DNA from: Basidiobolus meristosporus CBS 931.73
Lineage: Eukaryota > Basidiobolomycota > Basidiobolomycetes > Basidiobolales > Basidiobolaceae
Length of the DNA stretch: 64,000 nucleotides
NCBI GenBank assembly: GCA_002104905.1
Contig: MCFE01000219.1
Span: forward strand, 1 to 64,000
Direction: 5' to 3'
The notes under the pieces are model-generated. The model was not told the origin of the DNA, did no database searches, and saw only the letters and a program-made list of their open reading frames with translations. Both the position numbers and the translations under genes were made by a program. How positions within the stretch are numbered: position 1 is the stretch's first letter; every line of letters starts with the position of its first letter. Positions 1 through 9,999 of the stretch are shown piece after piece.

Positions 1-709
1 AGAACCAGGGAGATTTTGAATGAATACAGCCACAAATTACTAGTGTAATGCATAATACATTAGTAGATACAGGTGGCTTCTATGAGCAATTAACACAGGA
101 CTAATCATTACAACAGTTTCTTAAGTATCAGACAGAAGGTTAAGGAATACCTTTAAGATTCAGGGGGTGAGCTTCAAGAGGAAGATTTCAGATTTCAGGT
201 AACTGTGTCAAGATTGCATCAGCACAACTTACTGGATTCAATCCTAAGCATTTGAATGCCAGCATGCTGGCACATATCAGTTCAACCTATGCCCACATCC
301 TTGTCCAGGGTATTACACATCAATATGCCATTAATTAACCTAACATAAGCGGTTCAGAGCTTGCCAAGTTTCTTATTTAGACACAAGCCTACTGAAGCAG
401 GCCAAGTTGTCCGTGCACACTGCATTACATCAGACTCAGCCAAGGGCCATGTCATCATGTCATGCTGCACCTGCATCTGCTATTAAACCTGGCTGTCAGT
501 GAGTTACATCTGCAGGACTGACCAATTATGACTCACTGCAAGTTTCTCCCCTGCAGGAACCGTTGGAAAGTAAAAGAATGTATCAGCATGTGACACTTCA
601 GGTGGTTCTGTATCAACAACTGGAGCAATTTAGTGCACTTCAGCTTCAGCACTGCACTCATCAACTATACAGCTAAACACAGACTAGAAGTACACAATTA
701 GTCAAGATG
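1..709. other. Non-coding sequence left of the gypsy element
   Basis: No open frame of useful length and no recognisable protein match on either strand. The sequence is AT-rich with many stops in all frames, like the decayed transposon DNA further right, and is probably an old repeat. It is the left half of the pre-insertion site of the Ty3/gypsy element; its right half resumes at 10372. Confidence 0.5.
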
Positions 710-713
710 ATAG

Positions 714-1081
714 TGTTATGATCTACTGCTTGAATGTTTAAGTTAGTTCAGTTCTTAGTCAAGTCAATTAGTTATATGTTTAGCCCATCAGTATATCAGT
801 ATTATCTATCAAATGAGTAGTATTAGTTAGCAGATGAATCAGCTGATCCTGATCAGACAGGAATAGATATACTAAGTAGGATCTTATTGGGTGATGATGA
901 TGCAATCAAATGAGTCATCAGCCACAACCTACATTAGGAGATACAATTAGTCAGCAACTGATCTGGCAAAAATGTATACAAGGAGCTGCTGGAAACTCAA
1001 TAAAATCAGTTAAAGTTTTAGTGAATACAATACTAGCTAAACTCCCTATTCCTCTACAACTCTTATACCAAGACTTGTACA
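714..1081 (+). repeat. Gypsy 5' LTR
   Basis: 368 bp, TGTTATGATC...CTTGTACA. It aligns over its whole length with the 3' LTR at 10000-10367 and the solo LTR at 20670-21037. Compared with them its TATA motif is altered (TATACAAGG near 1000 instead of TATATAAGG), and one of the two TTAGTCAGC sites is lost while that at 947-955 is kept. These changes fit a long-silenced promoter. Confidence 0.93.
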
Positions 1082-1082
1082 T

Positions 1083-1093
1083 TGGTAGCAGCA
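1083..1093 (+). other. Primer-binding site of the gypsy element, initiator tRNA-Met type
   Basis: The bases TGGTAGCAGCA start just after the 5' LTR. TGGTAGCAG is complementary to the 3' acceptor end (...CTGCTACCA) typical of many eukaryotic initiator tRNA-Met molecules, the usual primer of Ty3/gypsy and many copia elements. The match is short but in exactly the expected place. Confidence 0.7.
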
Positions 1094-1145
1094 ATAACCA
1101 GAAACCTCCCTCAAGAGGTCTAAAAATCAAGAATGGAATACTGCT

Positions 1146-1990
1146 ATGCAGCAAATCCTGGCCCAACAGCAACAGTTACTCCAGATCCTTAGCCAACAGC
1201 AACAAGGAATGACCACCATGGCCCAAAGCCAGCAAAACCCTGTCAAGAGCACCTTTAGTATGAAGGTCAGCTGGTTCCATAGTAGAGTCAATAAAAACCT
1301 GGGAACTTGGCTCTTCCTGATTGAAGAAGCTTTCATGACTAGGGGAATTGCCCCAGATAGCAAGTTACATTATGCAGCCTCTTACCTGGCAGATACAGCT
1401 TTACAGTGGTACCATAACAAGATCAGGTCAGCCACCATGATGGGATGCTCTGCAATCTCTACCTGGGATGAGTTTGTGTTGGAAATTCAGGATGTTTATG
1501 AACTTCCACACCAGCAGACACTACTAAGAGGAAAGTTGAAGACACTCAGATAGGAATGAATGGTTCATGAGTACATCTATGAGTATAGATGTCTACTTGG
1601 ACAAATTGAAAGAATGGACCCACTGGACCAAGTGGAATACTTTTTGGTGGGCTGAAAGAAAGAATCTGCAAGGAAGTGAATTATCAAAGACACCATACTA
1701 TTGCAGAAACCATGACAATTGCCGTTGACTATGACTCAGCTATGTTTGGAGTTGGGATGCCCACAATGACTAATCAGAGAGGCTACAATCATTATGAAAG
1801 AAGGCTATCAGAAGCAGTGCCAATGGAAATAGATGCTATGCAGAAGAATCCTACCTTGGAAGAATGCAAGAAGAAAGGACTTTGCTTCAATTGCCACCAG
1901 CAGGGACACATTGCAAAGTACTGCCCTCAGAGAAGTAATGGACACCAGCCACAAAGAACCTTCAATCTTGCTGAAGCCCTTGAGCATAGT
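1146..1990 (+). pseudogene. Gypsy gag (capsid and nucleocapsid), broken
   Basis: The first open stretch (1146-1553, 135 aa) begins with a Gln-rich segment and then a retrotransposon gag domain with the typical pattern 'Tw..f..e..f' and 'ALQWY'. A stop near 1553 breaks the frame; the continuation at 1676 carries a CCHC zinc knuckle, CFNCHQQGHIAKYC, at about 1880-1922. The nucleocapsid knuckle would bind the element RNA during particle assembly. Frame breaks mean no intact Gag can be made from this copy. Confidence 0.85.
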
Positions 1991-2390
1991 AATATAGGGG
2001 ATGAACTTGAAGCAGACACAGAATTCACCTTCCATATGACAGAAGAATACCAATCCCAGATGACCTCATATTCCAGAAAACTGTTATATTGGAATGGAGT
2101 AATCAATGGAGTACCTGCCAAGATCATAATTGACTCAGGAGCATTGCATGAGTACATGTCAGAGCATTTTGCTTTGACAGCTGGAATCAACCTGGAACTC
2201 ACCAAATCAACTTCAGACACAGCAGCTGATGGGAACTCACATATAATCAACCGTATTTATCAGCCAGTAAGGATGAAGATCAATGACTATGAAGAAGAAC
2301 TACAGGCCTATATGTTTGGGAACTGCAAGTTTGACCTTGTACTTGGAAAAATCTGGCTATTTTGTTGTAATCCATCAATCAACTAGAGAA
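1991..2390 (+). pseudogene. Gypsy protease remnant
   Basis: In the same frame as the zinc knuckle (ORF to 2386), the retropepsin active-site signature appears as 'IIIDSGA' at about 2127-2147, with D-S-G in place of the cellular D-T-G, as is common in gypsy and copia elements. The family uses this aspartyl protease to mature Gag-Pol. The frame ends soon after the motif, and the flap region is not recognisable, so the domain is probably inactive. Confidence 0.75.
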
Positions 2391-2602
2391 CCCATGCTAC
2401 TCAGATCCAGAAGGACAACAAGACCTATGAGCTATTACCTGCCAGACTGGATTTCAACTTGGTCAAATCTAAACTGTGTGAAACAAGTGAACTTAGCAAG
2501 AAACAGTTCTGTAGAGCACATAGAAAAGGCACCCAGATTTTCCTCATGGCAGTAACTTAGAAGGATTCCACTACTCCAGTACCCCAAAAGGGCTAGACTC
2601 TT

Positions 2603-3925
2603 TTGAAGGAATATTCAGATGCATTTCCTAATGAACATGTAAGCCTACCACCAGTCAGAGACATGGATCATGCTGTTGACACAGGAGATAGCCATCTGTT
2701 GAGTAAGACACCTTACAGAATATGTCCATTGGGATTGGAAGAGATGAAGGGACAAATAGATCAGTTATCTGAGCAAGGATATATCAGACCCAGCAAGTCA
2801 CCTTGGGGAGCACCAGTACTTTTTGCAAAGAAGAAGGATGGAGCACTTAGGATGTGCATTGACTACAGGGCCCTCAACTCAGTTACTGAGAAGAATAAGT
2901 ACCCCATACCTTGGATTGATGAGCATTTGGACCAACTAAATGGAGTCATCATATTCAGCAAGATTGACCTCATGTCAGAATACAACCAGATTGAGGTGAA
3001 GGCAGAAGATATCCCAAAGACAGCATACAGGACCAGATATGGTATTTCAAGTACTTAGTCACAAGTTTTGGCCTCACCAATGCCCCTGCAAAAATCATGA
3101 CCCTGATGCAGACTGTCTTCCAGGAGTACTTAGACAAGTTTGTGATAATCTACCTGGATGACATATTAGTATACAGCAAGACGGAAGAGGATCTTGTGGT
3201 GCACATTGAAAAGGTCTTGAAGAAGCTAAGAGGGAACAAACTAATTGACAAGCTAGCCAAGTGTGAATTCTTTAAGGAATACATCAAATATCTGGGACAA
3301 ATAGTGACTAGCACAGGAGTGACTTTAGACCCTAAGAAGGTTGAGGTTATCAAGAATCTGAAGCAGCCCCATAGCATATCAGAACTCAGATCATTCCTTG
3401 GAATGGTTTCCTATTATTGGAGATTTGTCAAGTCTTTTGCAAGTATTGCAGCCCCTTTAACTGATATTCTCAAGGAAGACAATACCTACAAGTGGGACAT
3501 AGCTTGTGAGACTGCCTTCCAGATGCTCAAGAATGAACTTGCTAAGCTGCCAAGCTTTAGAATACCTGACTTCAGAAGAGTTTACTCTGTGCACAGATGC
3601 TTCAAATTATGCAATTGGTGGAGTGTTGAGCCAAGAACATGAGGGAAAGAACTACCCAGTTGCCTTTGAATCCAAGAAGCTGAATCCAGTGTATGAGAAG
3701 GAGATGCTTACTATAGTACACTGCTTGAAGACATGAAGATCCTATATTGAAGGAGTTATATGAACTGTGAAGACTGATCATGCCTCCCTCAAGTAAATAT
3801 TTACTCAGAAGGTACTCTCTAGAAGAATAATAGGATGGAGTGAATACATTTGGCAATTTGATTTGGACATTATCTACTGCCCTGTGAAAAACAACACAGT
3901 GCTGATGCCTTGTCAAGATTAGAAT
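2603..3925 (+). pseudogene. Gypsy reverse transcriptase and RNase H, broken
   Basis: 2603-3058 encodes the RT fingers and palm with '[15 protein letters not shown]' followed by '[10 protein letters not shown]', hallmarks of Ty3/gypsy RT. After a frame break the catalytic YLDDI box lies at about 3150-3164 ('FVIIYLDDILVYSK'), with the thumb and 'LRSFLGMVSYYWRFV' to about 3440. RNase H starts at about 3590 ('TLCTDASNYAIGGVLSQ'), again in a shifted frame, and can be followed with stops to about 3925. The enzyme would copy the element RNA into DNA in the cytoplasm; at least three breaks make this copy non-functional. Confidence 0.88.
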
Positions 3926-4012
3926 AAGTTGCACAACTTAACTTTGTGCATGAATCAGACTGGCCTAGCCTATTACCTAAAGTACTTGGAGGACCAAGCC
4001 ATTCCTAATTAG

Positions 4013-4924
4013 GTGGATGAAGAGATCAAGAAGATAATCTGGAATGAAGCCAGCAAATTTGTGGTACTGGATGAAACACTCTACCAAATTGCTGATGGGA
4101 GCCCTATTGCCTATTGCCCTCATGTTGCTCATCTGGATTTAATACATACACTACACAATGGATATGGTCATCTTGGAATTGAGGGAACCTATAGCCTTGT
4201 GAAAGCCAGAGCATGGTGGCCTAGAATTAAACAAGACATGGAGAAGCTAGTGAAACCATGTCCAAATTGCCAAATCAACCAAGGCCAACCACAGAGAATT
4301 GCTGAACTCTTTCCCTTGGAGCCAGTAAGACCATTTGGAAGATGGGGAATTAACTTTATTGGTAGACTACCTACTACCGTGAAATGCAACTGTTGGATCC
4401 CGGTAGCAATTGACCATGCCACTAAGTGGCCAGTGGCTAAAGCAGTACCTATAGCCAGGGAACAAGAAGTTGCAAGTTTCATCTACCATGAGATCCTTAT
4501 GAAGTTTGGATGCCCTGTAGAAATTCTATCTGATAGAGGAGCAGACTCTATGGCAAGGACATTGGAAGCTTACCTGGAAATGCAGCACATCAGACACCTG
4601 AAAACCATGGCATATCACCCTAGATCTAATGCAGCCACTGAGCAGTTTAATGTATCACTTGGAAAAATGCTGACCAAGTATGCCAATGGAGCTGTCAGCA
4701 GATGGGATGTGTATATGGACAAAGCACTAGACACCAGCAGCTGGCACAAAGATATCAAGAGGCACAGGCCAAAGTATCTCAAAATCTAGAAAAGATGAAG
4801 CAGAGATTTGATAAGACTATATCACCAGAATCATTGACAGTTGGGAGATTTGTATTGCTGAGAGACAATACTTGGTAGAAGCTAGAGCCACAATGAATGG
4901 GACCTTTTAAGATGATAAGAGAAT
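4013..4924 (+). pseudogene. Gypsy integrase, main part
   Basis: The open frame 4013-4789 (258 aa) holds the HHCC zinc domain ('HNGYGHLGIEGTY...' to 'CPNCQ', about residues 47-87) and the catalytic core. The first core motif reads WGINFIG where the family has Asp (WGIDFIG), so one acidic catalytic residue has become Asn. The second Asp is seen in SDRGAD and the Glu in ATEQFN. Decayed coding continues past the stop at 4787-4789 to 4924, where a copia element has inserted; the C-terminal end resumes at 9829. Confidence 0.87.
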
Positions 4925-5292
4925 TGTTGCAATTTAAGAAGCAATTTGGATATAAGGAACTTATCAAGAAATAGTGATAATAGTTGAACTGTTGTTTATT
5001 CATAAAGAAGCTAAGTATTTATACCTTTGTAGAAGTAATACAGCTGCAACACTAAGTAGGGAGGTTTCTCAATATTCCGGAGCATTCTGTAACAGTTTCA
5101 GGGTTAGTATATAATGTTTGGTAATAGTGCTAATTTGATCCTGAGTATAGGGGAATAATCATAAGGTCATATATCTGGAGAAAGTGACAAAGTTACGGCA
5201 GTAAATGAGTCCTACAGTGACTAAGACTAGCCTAGAATTGTTAAGTAAATTTTTAGCTGCTGAATGATACCAAATAGTCCAATATTTCAACA
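4925..5292 (-). repeat. Copia 1 3' LTR
   Basis: 368 bp, uninterrupted. It is the downstream LTR because the element reads on the minus strand. It lacks the 211-bp insert found in the other LTR, so that insert is later than integration or was introduced into one LTR only. Confidence 0.92.
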
Positions 5293-6318
5293 CTCCCCCT
5301 CAACTAAATAATTTCTTAATCCCAATTTCTCTCTAAGGATCTCAAACTGTGGCCTAGCTAGTGGCTTTGTCAATATGTCTGCCACCATTTTGTCAGTTGG
5401 GCAGTAAACCAGCTCCACTAAGTTATTTTCTACAGCTTCCCTCATAAAGTGATGCTGTATATCAATGTGCTTAGTTCTGGCATGATTAGTAGGATTTCTG
5501 GCTAATGAAATACAACTTTGATTATCCTTGTAAATACATGTTGGTTCACCTGAATTTAAACCTACGCCTTTGAATAATTTTTGTAGCCATATAGCATCCT
5601 TAATTGCTTGAAATGCAGCCATATATTTGGCTTCAGTTGTAGATAGTGCCACAGTTGGTTGTTTCTTGCAATTCCAAGTAATAGCTGCACCAGCATAAAG
5701 AAATACATAGCCTGTGGTAGAGCATCTGTCAATCAGATCCCTACCCCAATCTGAATCACTATAACCATCAAATTTTTGCCTATTAGCTGCTCCAGAGTAT
5801 TCCAGTACCATATTTATGGTACCTTGTAGATATCTGAAAATCCGCTTAACTTCTGCGATTTGATCTGATCCATAATTCTGCATGAATTGACTGACTATTC
5901 CAACTGCTACTGCAATATCTGGACGTGTAGACACCATCAAGTACATTAGGCTACCAACCATTGATTGATAGGGAAAGTTTTGGTCCATATTTGAGCCGTT
6001 TTCATCTACAACTGGCTGAGATTTGCTTAATTTCAGGTTATTGTCCATAGGGGTTGCTGCAGGTTTGCAATTTTCAATTTTGAAGCGTTTAAGAATGTCC
6101 CTGATGTACTTAGACTGATTCAGCACAATTTTCTGCGTAGGTATGTCAAATTTGACCTCAATTCCAAGAAAATAGCTCAATTTTCCAAGATCTTTCATCT
6201 CAAACTTGCTGAAGAGATCTGATTTTGTCTGTTTAAGTGCCTCTTGATCACTTGTAGCTATAATTGGGTCATCCACATAAAGAACTAGGATGATCACACC
6301 CTTTTTGAGCAGTTTCAC
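5287..6318 (-). pseudogene. Copia 1 reverse transcriptase (C-terminal part) and RNase H
   Basis: The 343-aa open frame starts within the RT palm. The catalytic box reads YVDDP ('VLYVDDPIIATSD', about residues 13-25) instead of the family YVDDL, and 'DLGKLSYFLGIEV' follows. RNase H is seen at about residues 185-320 ('YSDSDWGRD', 'ALSTTEAKYMA', 'ARTKHIDIQHHF', 'DILTKPL'). The frame overlaps the LTR by a few bases. It is separated from the N-terminal RT half by a stop near 6402, where CAG (Gln of the conserved YGLKQ) has become TAG. Confidence 0.9.
5293..5306 (-). other. Polypurine tract of copia 1
   Basis: The plus strand reads CTCCCCCTCAACT directly inside the LTR; read on the minus strand it is AGTTGAGGGGGAG, a purine run immediately upstream of the 3' LTR, where plus-strand DNA synthesis is primed in this family. 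Confidence 0.8.
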
Positions 6319-6402
6319 ATGTATACTGTGATCTGCAGTGCTACAAGAGAGCCCAGTTTCCTCTAGATATGTGTCAATCTTGTTATACCATGCTGTGGGT
6401 GC

Positions 6403-7005
6403 CTACTTAAGCCCATACAACAATTTTCTAAGTTTGCACACCTTATGGGGGCCTTTTGGATCGGTAAAACCTTCTGGTTGCTCCATATATATAGTTTCTT
6501 GCAAATCCCCATTTAGAAAGGCTGTTGTGACATCCATTTGGTGTAGATCTAGACTGTTTACAGCTGCCAGGGCTAGAACTGTCCTAATAGAGTTAAACTT
6601 GGCAACCAGAGCAAATGTTTCCTTAAAGTCTAGTCCCTGGATCTGGGAATAGCCTTTAGCTACCAATCTAGCCTTGTACTTATCAACGGCACTATTTGAG
6701 GTTATCTTGATCTTGTAGACCCATCTACATCCTATTGGCTTTCTCCCATTTGGTAAATCTACCAGTTCCCACGTTTTTGCCTTGATCAGTGATTGGTACT
6801 CCTCCTGCATGGCTTGTTGCCACTTAGTAGCATCTGGACCTTGCATTGCCTGTTCCAGATTCTGAGGTACGGCACATAAGGCAAGATAAGCTTCTTCATG
6901 ATCATTGGATGTCTGCCACCAGGATCCAGGGGCATTTCTTATTCTGGTAGATCTCCTAACTGGGATAATCTGTTCTGATTTGGAAGTGGTAGAAGTATCT
7001 TCCAC
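6403..7005 (-). pseudogene. Copia 1 reverse transcriptase, N-terminal part
   Basis: 200 aa with the classical copia RT opening: 'EAMQG..A.KW..AM..EY.SL....TWELVDLP', 'GCRWVYKIK', 'YKARLVAKGYSQ' and 'QMDVTTAFLNGDL'. It ends at the YGLK/stop position described for the downstream half. A stop at about 7012 separates it from the integrase part. The protein would be an RNA-dependent DNA polymerase inside virus-like particles. Confidence 0.92.
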
Positions 7006-7011
7006 CTCTGG

Positions 7012-7911
7012 CTAGATTTGGTACGTATCTTCTTCATTTGTGTTGATTGCATCATCAGGCAGCTGGCCAATGATTTCCGTGGCTTTCTGATCTGAATTCT
7101 CCTCAAATACAACGTCCCTGCTCTTGATCAGCTTCTGAATCTTGCCATCATACACTCTATACCCTTTAGTATTTTCACAATACCCAAGAAAGATCCCTTT
7201 TCTATTCTTTGGTTCCAACTTTGAGCGTTTTTTGTCAGGGATGTGATAAAAAACATCACTGCCAAAGATCCTGAGGTGCTGGAGATCTGGTTTTTTGCCT
7301 GTATATGCTTCAATGGGTGTAGAATCACGTAGTGCTGTTGTTGGGCATCTCTTCTTGATGTATACAGCTGTAGCAGCAGATTCAGCCCAAAACCTGTAGT
7401 CCATTCCCTTATCATGTAGCATAGATCTTCCCATCTCTACTATTGTTCTATTTGCACGGTCTGCTACTCCATTTTGCTGTGGAGTATGAGGAACTGTGAT
7501 CTGTTGAAGTATACCAGTAGACAAGCAGTATTTTGCAAACTCCTTTGAGCAGTATTCTCCTCCATTGTCACTTTGTAGTACCTTCAATTTACACCCAGTT
7601 TGTGTTTCTGCCATGCTCTTGAAGTGCTTAAACATCTCTAAAGCTTCATCCTCTGTTTTGAGGAAGTACACCCATGTATATCTTGTCTTGTCATCAATAA
7701 ATGTCATAAAGTATCTCTTGGCTCCAAAGGACAGTGTTCTCATGGGGCCACATATGTCAGAGTGTACAATAGCCAATATTTTGGTGGTATTGATGCCTTC
7801 TGAGCTCTTGAAATGTTGCCTGGCTTGTTTGCCATAAGAACATCCCTTACAAACATTCAATTTGATTGGAATTGAGTATTTTAGGCCCAAAACAAGCTGA
7901 TTTTTCACCAA
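7012..7911 (-). pseudogene. Copia 1 integrase
   Basis: 299 aa. The second half of the zinc-binding domain is followed by the core: first Asp in 'IVHSDICGP' (about residue 50), second Asp in 'SDNGGEY' (about residue 114), and the third acidic position in 'PQQNGVADRANR', where the family Glu is Asp. That conservative change would still be expected to reduce activity strongly. The last part ('PDLQHLRIFGSDVFYH...KRSKLEPKNRKGIFLGY') is the usual linker to RT. The N-terminal HHCC part lies just upstream across a frame break at about 7912-7960. Confidence 0.9.
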
Positions 7912-7971
7912 TTGGCTTATTTTCTGTTCCCCTATGTGTCCTAGCCTCCTATGTCACGTCTCCCAGTTGGT

Positions 7972-8545
7972 TTAATCAGTTTCAGCAATGCTGACATACT
8001 CAGGTACAATGATCTTGCATTGTAACTTGTATATATTTTGATCTCTGATTCCCAAAGCTAATTTTTGTCCATTTGCACTAAATATTGAGCAGCTCAGCTT
8101 AGTAAAAACGAATTTCAGTCCCTGAGTAGTTGCTTCACTGACTGAGAGTAGGTTCTTAGCTATTCCAGGTATATAGAGTACGTCAGTCAGTTTTGCTGTT
8201 GTTGCCCCTGAGTTATCACTCATATTTAGTTGTATAGACCCACTGGCGGTAGCTTCCAATGCAGAGTTATCTCCCAGATAAATCTTTCTCACGGGAATAG
8301 TCTTTAAGTTGCTGAACCAATCCTTTATACCACAAATATGCTGTGATGCTCCAGAGTCAATATACCATTCATTACTTTGGTTACTTGCACTCTCTTGTAC
8401 AGTGACAAATAACTGTCCATCAGTAGTTATATGGTTTGCCTGCTCTAGTTTCTGTTTTTTGTCTGCTTGTTTCTTCTTGCATTCTCTTGCCCAGTGTCCT
8501 GGCTTCTTACAGTAGTTACAGCAGCCAGGTTTTCTTTGGTTTTGT
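7972..8545 (-). pseudogene. Copia 1 zinc knuckle and protease
   Basis: Minus-strand reading shows a CCHC knuckle (CNYCKKPGHWAREC) at about 8478-8520, then the aspartyl protease signature WYIDSGASQH at about 8340-8370, then the 106-aa open stretch 8292-7972 with 'YIPGIAKNLLSVSEATTQG', the conserved end of copia proteases. Stops and frameshifts separate these pieces. Confidence 0.82.
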
Positions 8546-9204
8546 TACTTTCCCTTCTTTTCTGTATGCCTTTCTGAGCTGAATAAAGCATTATCTTCAA
8601 TTTTCTCTGCTTGATCATTACATCTGAGTTCTTCATGGAGAAGTCTTCCTTTGACATAGTCTAAAGTCAAGTTGTCTTCTCTGCTTTCAAAAGAAAGTAT
8701 GAGTGGCTCATACTTGTCTGGTAGGCTGCAAAGCAGACAGAGTATCTTTTCTTCATCATCTACACCAGCATTAATACTGTAAAGTTCTTCTGCAAGTGTC
8801 TCCATTCTGGTAATGAGTTGTAGCATGTCATCATCTGGCTTTTTTCTCATGTTGAAGAACTTTCATTTCAAATAAAGCTTGCTTGATACTGACTTTGCTC
8901 TAAAGATCTTCTCTAAGGATTCCCATGCTGCTTTGGCAGTATTTGAGGCATGGATTTGTCCAATGAAGGAGTCTTGCACATTGATGCATATTGCATTGAA
9001 GGCCTTTCTCTCCTTCTCTTGAAACTTCTCCACATCTTCTGCTGTTCCTTTGGGCTCAACTTCCTTTCCTGTTACTATGTTCCAAAGCTTTCTTTCCTCA
9101 AGGTGGATCTGCATCTTGATTCTCCAAAGTCTGTAGTTCTTCCCATCAAACCTCTCCTTTACAGGGAAGATGTTGGTATTGCTTTGTTTGCTGGTAGAAG
9201 TCAT
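8546..9204 (-). pseudogene. Copia 1 gag
   Basis: Two open stretches (9204-8863, 113 aa; 8850-8545, 101 aa) in different frames. The first shows the Gag_pre/UBN2 pattern 'FDGKNYRLWRIKMQIHLEERKLWNIV' and 'AWESLEKIF'; the second shows 'LITRMETLAEELYSINAGVDDEEKILCLLCSLPDKYEPLI'. The start codon 37 bp inside the LTR and 24 bp from the primer site is in the normal place. One frameshift near 8855 breaks it. Confidence 0.87.
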
Positions 9205-9227
9205 CTTTAGAATAGATTAAGGCAATT

Positions 9228-9240
9228 GGGGCTCATAACC
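9228..9240 (-). other. Primer-binding site of copia 1, internal initiator tRNA-Met type
   Basis: Read on the minus strand, the bases next to the 5' LTR are GGTTATGAGCCCC. This is not complementary to a tRNA 3' end but to the anticodon arm of initiator tRNA-Met (GGGCUCAUAACC), as in the Drosophila copia element, which is primed by a 5' half of that tRNA. Copia element 2 has the identical 13 bases at 30206-30218. Confidence 0.75.
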
Positions 9241-9823
9241 TGTTGCAATTTAAGAAGTGATTTGGATATAAGGAACTTATCAAGAAATAGTGAAAATAGT
9301 TGAACCATTGTTTATTAATAAAGAAGCTCAGTATTTATACCTTTGTAGAAGTAATACAGCTGCAACACTAAGTAGGGAGGGTTTCTCAATATTCAGGAGC
9401 ATTCTGTAACAGTTTCAGGGTTAGTACATAATAGACTTGTTCCATTGTGCCATTGATCATAGTGCCAGAGAGTGCTGTATATTTTGTTATTAATTTGATA
9501 TTTTAGGGTCATATGCATGTCAATTTTGATCCCAAATTGGCACTGTATGGCACCATCTGGCACTCTGTGGCATGATCAGGCACCATCTGGCATGCTATGG
9601 CACTATTGGGCACTATGATCAGCCGGAATGATGGAACAAGTCTAATGTTTGGTAATAGTGCTAATTTGATCCTGACTATAGGGGAATAATCATAAGGTCA
9701 TATATCTGGAGAAAGTGGCAAAGTTAAGGCAGTAAATGAGTCCTACAGTGACTAAGACTAGCCTAGAATTGTTAAGTAAATTTGTAGCTGCTGAATGATA
9801 CCAAATAGTCCAATATTTCAACA
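9241..9823 (-). repeat. Copia 1 5' LTR, interrupted by a MITE
   Basis: The LTR halves 9241-9432 and 9644-9823 align end to end with the intact LTR 4925-5292, with a 211-bp insert at 9433-9643 and duplicated AAT at the junction. Confidence 0.92.
9433..9643. mobile_element. 211-bp MITE-like insertion with 13-bp perfect terminal inverted repeats
   Basis: Begins AGACTTGTTCCAT and ends ATGGAACAAGTCT, perfect 13-bp inverted repeats, with AAT on both sides (9430-9432, 9644-9646) where the sister LTR has a single AAT. It has no coding capacity. Its middle carries many copies of TGGCA/TGCCA (for example TGGCACT, TGGCATG), giving self-complementarity. The size, inverted ends and 3-bp duplication fit a non-autonomous DNA transposon; the superfamily is undetermined. 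Confidence 0.85.
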
Positions 9824-9828
9824 AGAAT

Positions 9829-9985
9829 GTCCATTTGCAACTTACCAACTAGTGGATAAACAAGGGAATATCTGGGAAGATTTAGTTCATAGAGACAGAC
9901 TCCAGCTTGCAAGACTTGTCAACAATACTGAACCATCAAGATATTGAGGTCACAAGAAAAGAGATTCAGGAGAACCCTCTCATCT
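9829..9985 (+). pseudogene. Gypsy integrase C-terminal tail
   Basis: Continues the gypsy frame interrupted at 4924, reading '...CPFATYQLVDKQGNIWEDLVH' and 'LQLARLVNN', the typical end of a gypsy integrase, with a stop inside. It shows that both sides of the copia insertion belong to one element. Confidence 0.7.
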
Positions 9986-9988
9986 TTA

Positions 9989-9999
9989 GTGGGGGAGAA
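9989..9999 (+). other. Polypurine tract of the gypsy element
   Basis: GTGGGGGAGAA immediately precedes the 3' LTR. A purine run in this position primes plus-strand synthesis in LTR retrotransposons. Confidence 0.82.

Larger units (their letters stand above)
4920..9828 (-). mobile_element. Ty1/copia LTR retrotransposon 1, nested in the gypsy integrase
   Basis: The LTRs 4925-5292 and 9241-9823 (TGTTGCAATT...TTTCAACA) are flanked by an exact 5-bp duplication AGAAT (4920-4924 and 9824-9828). On the minus strand the order is gag, protease, integrase, RT, RNase H, the copia order. Removing it rejoins the gypsy integrase reading frame. The two LTRs differ at roughly a dozen positions by eye, so it is younger than the gypsy host copy but not recent. 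The polyprotein has in-frame stops and frameshifts. Confidence 0.95.

Noticed and set aside
6338-6652. Plus-strand ORFs over copia 1 (also 7565-7837, 8950-9210)
   Set aside because: They are the opposite strand of recognisable RT, integrase and gag sequence.
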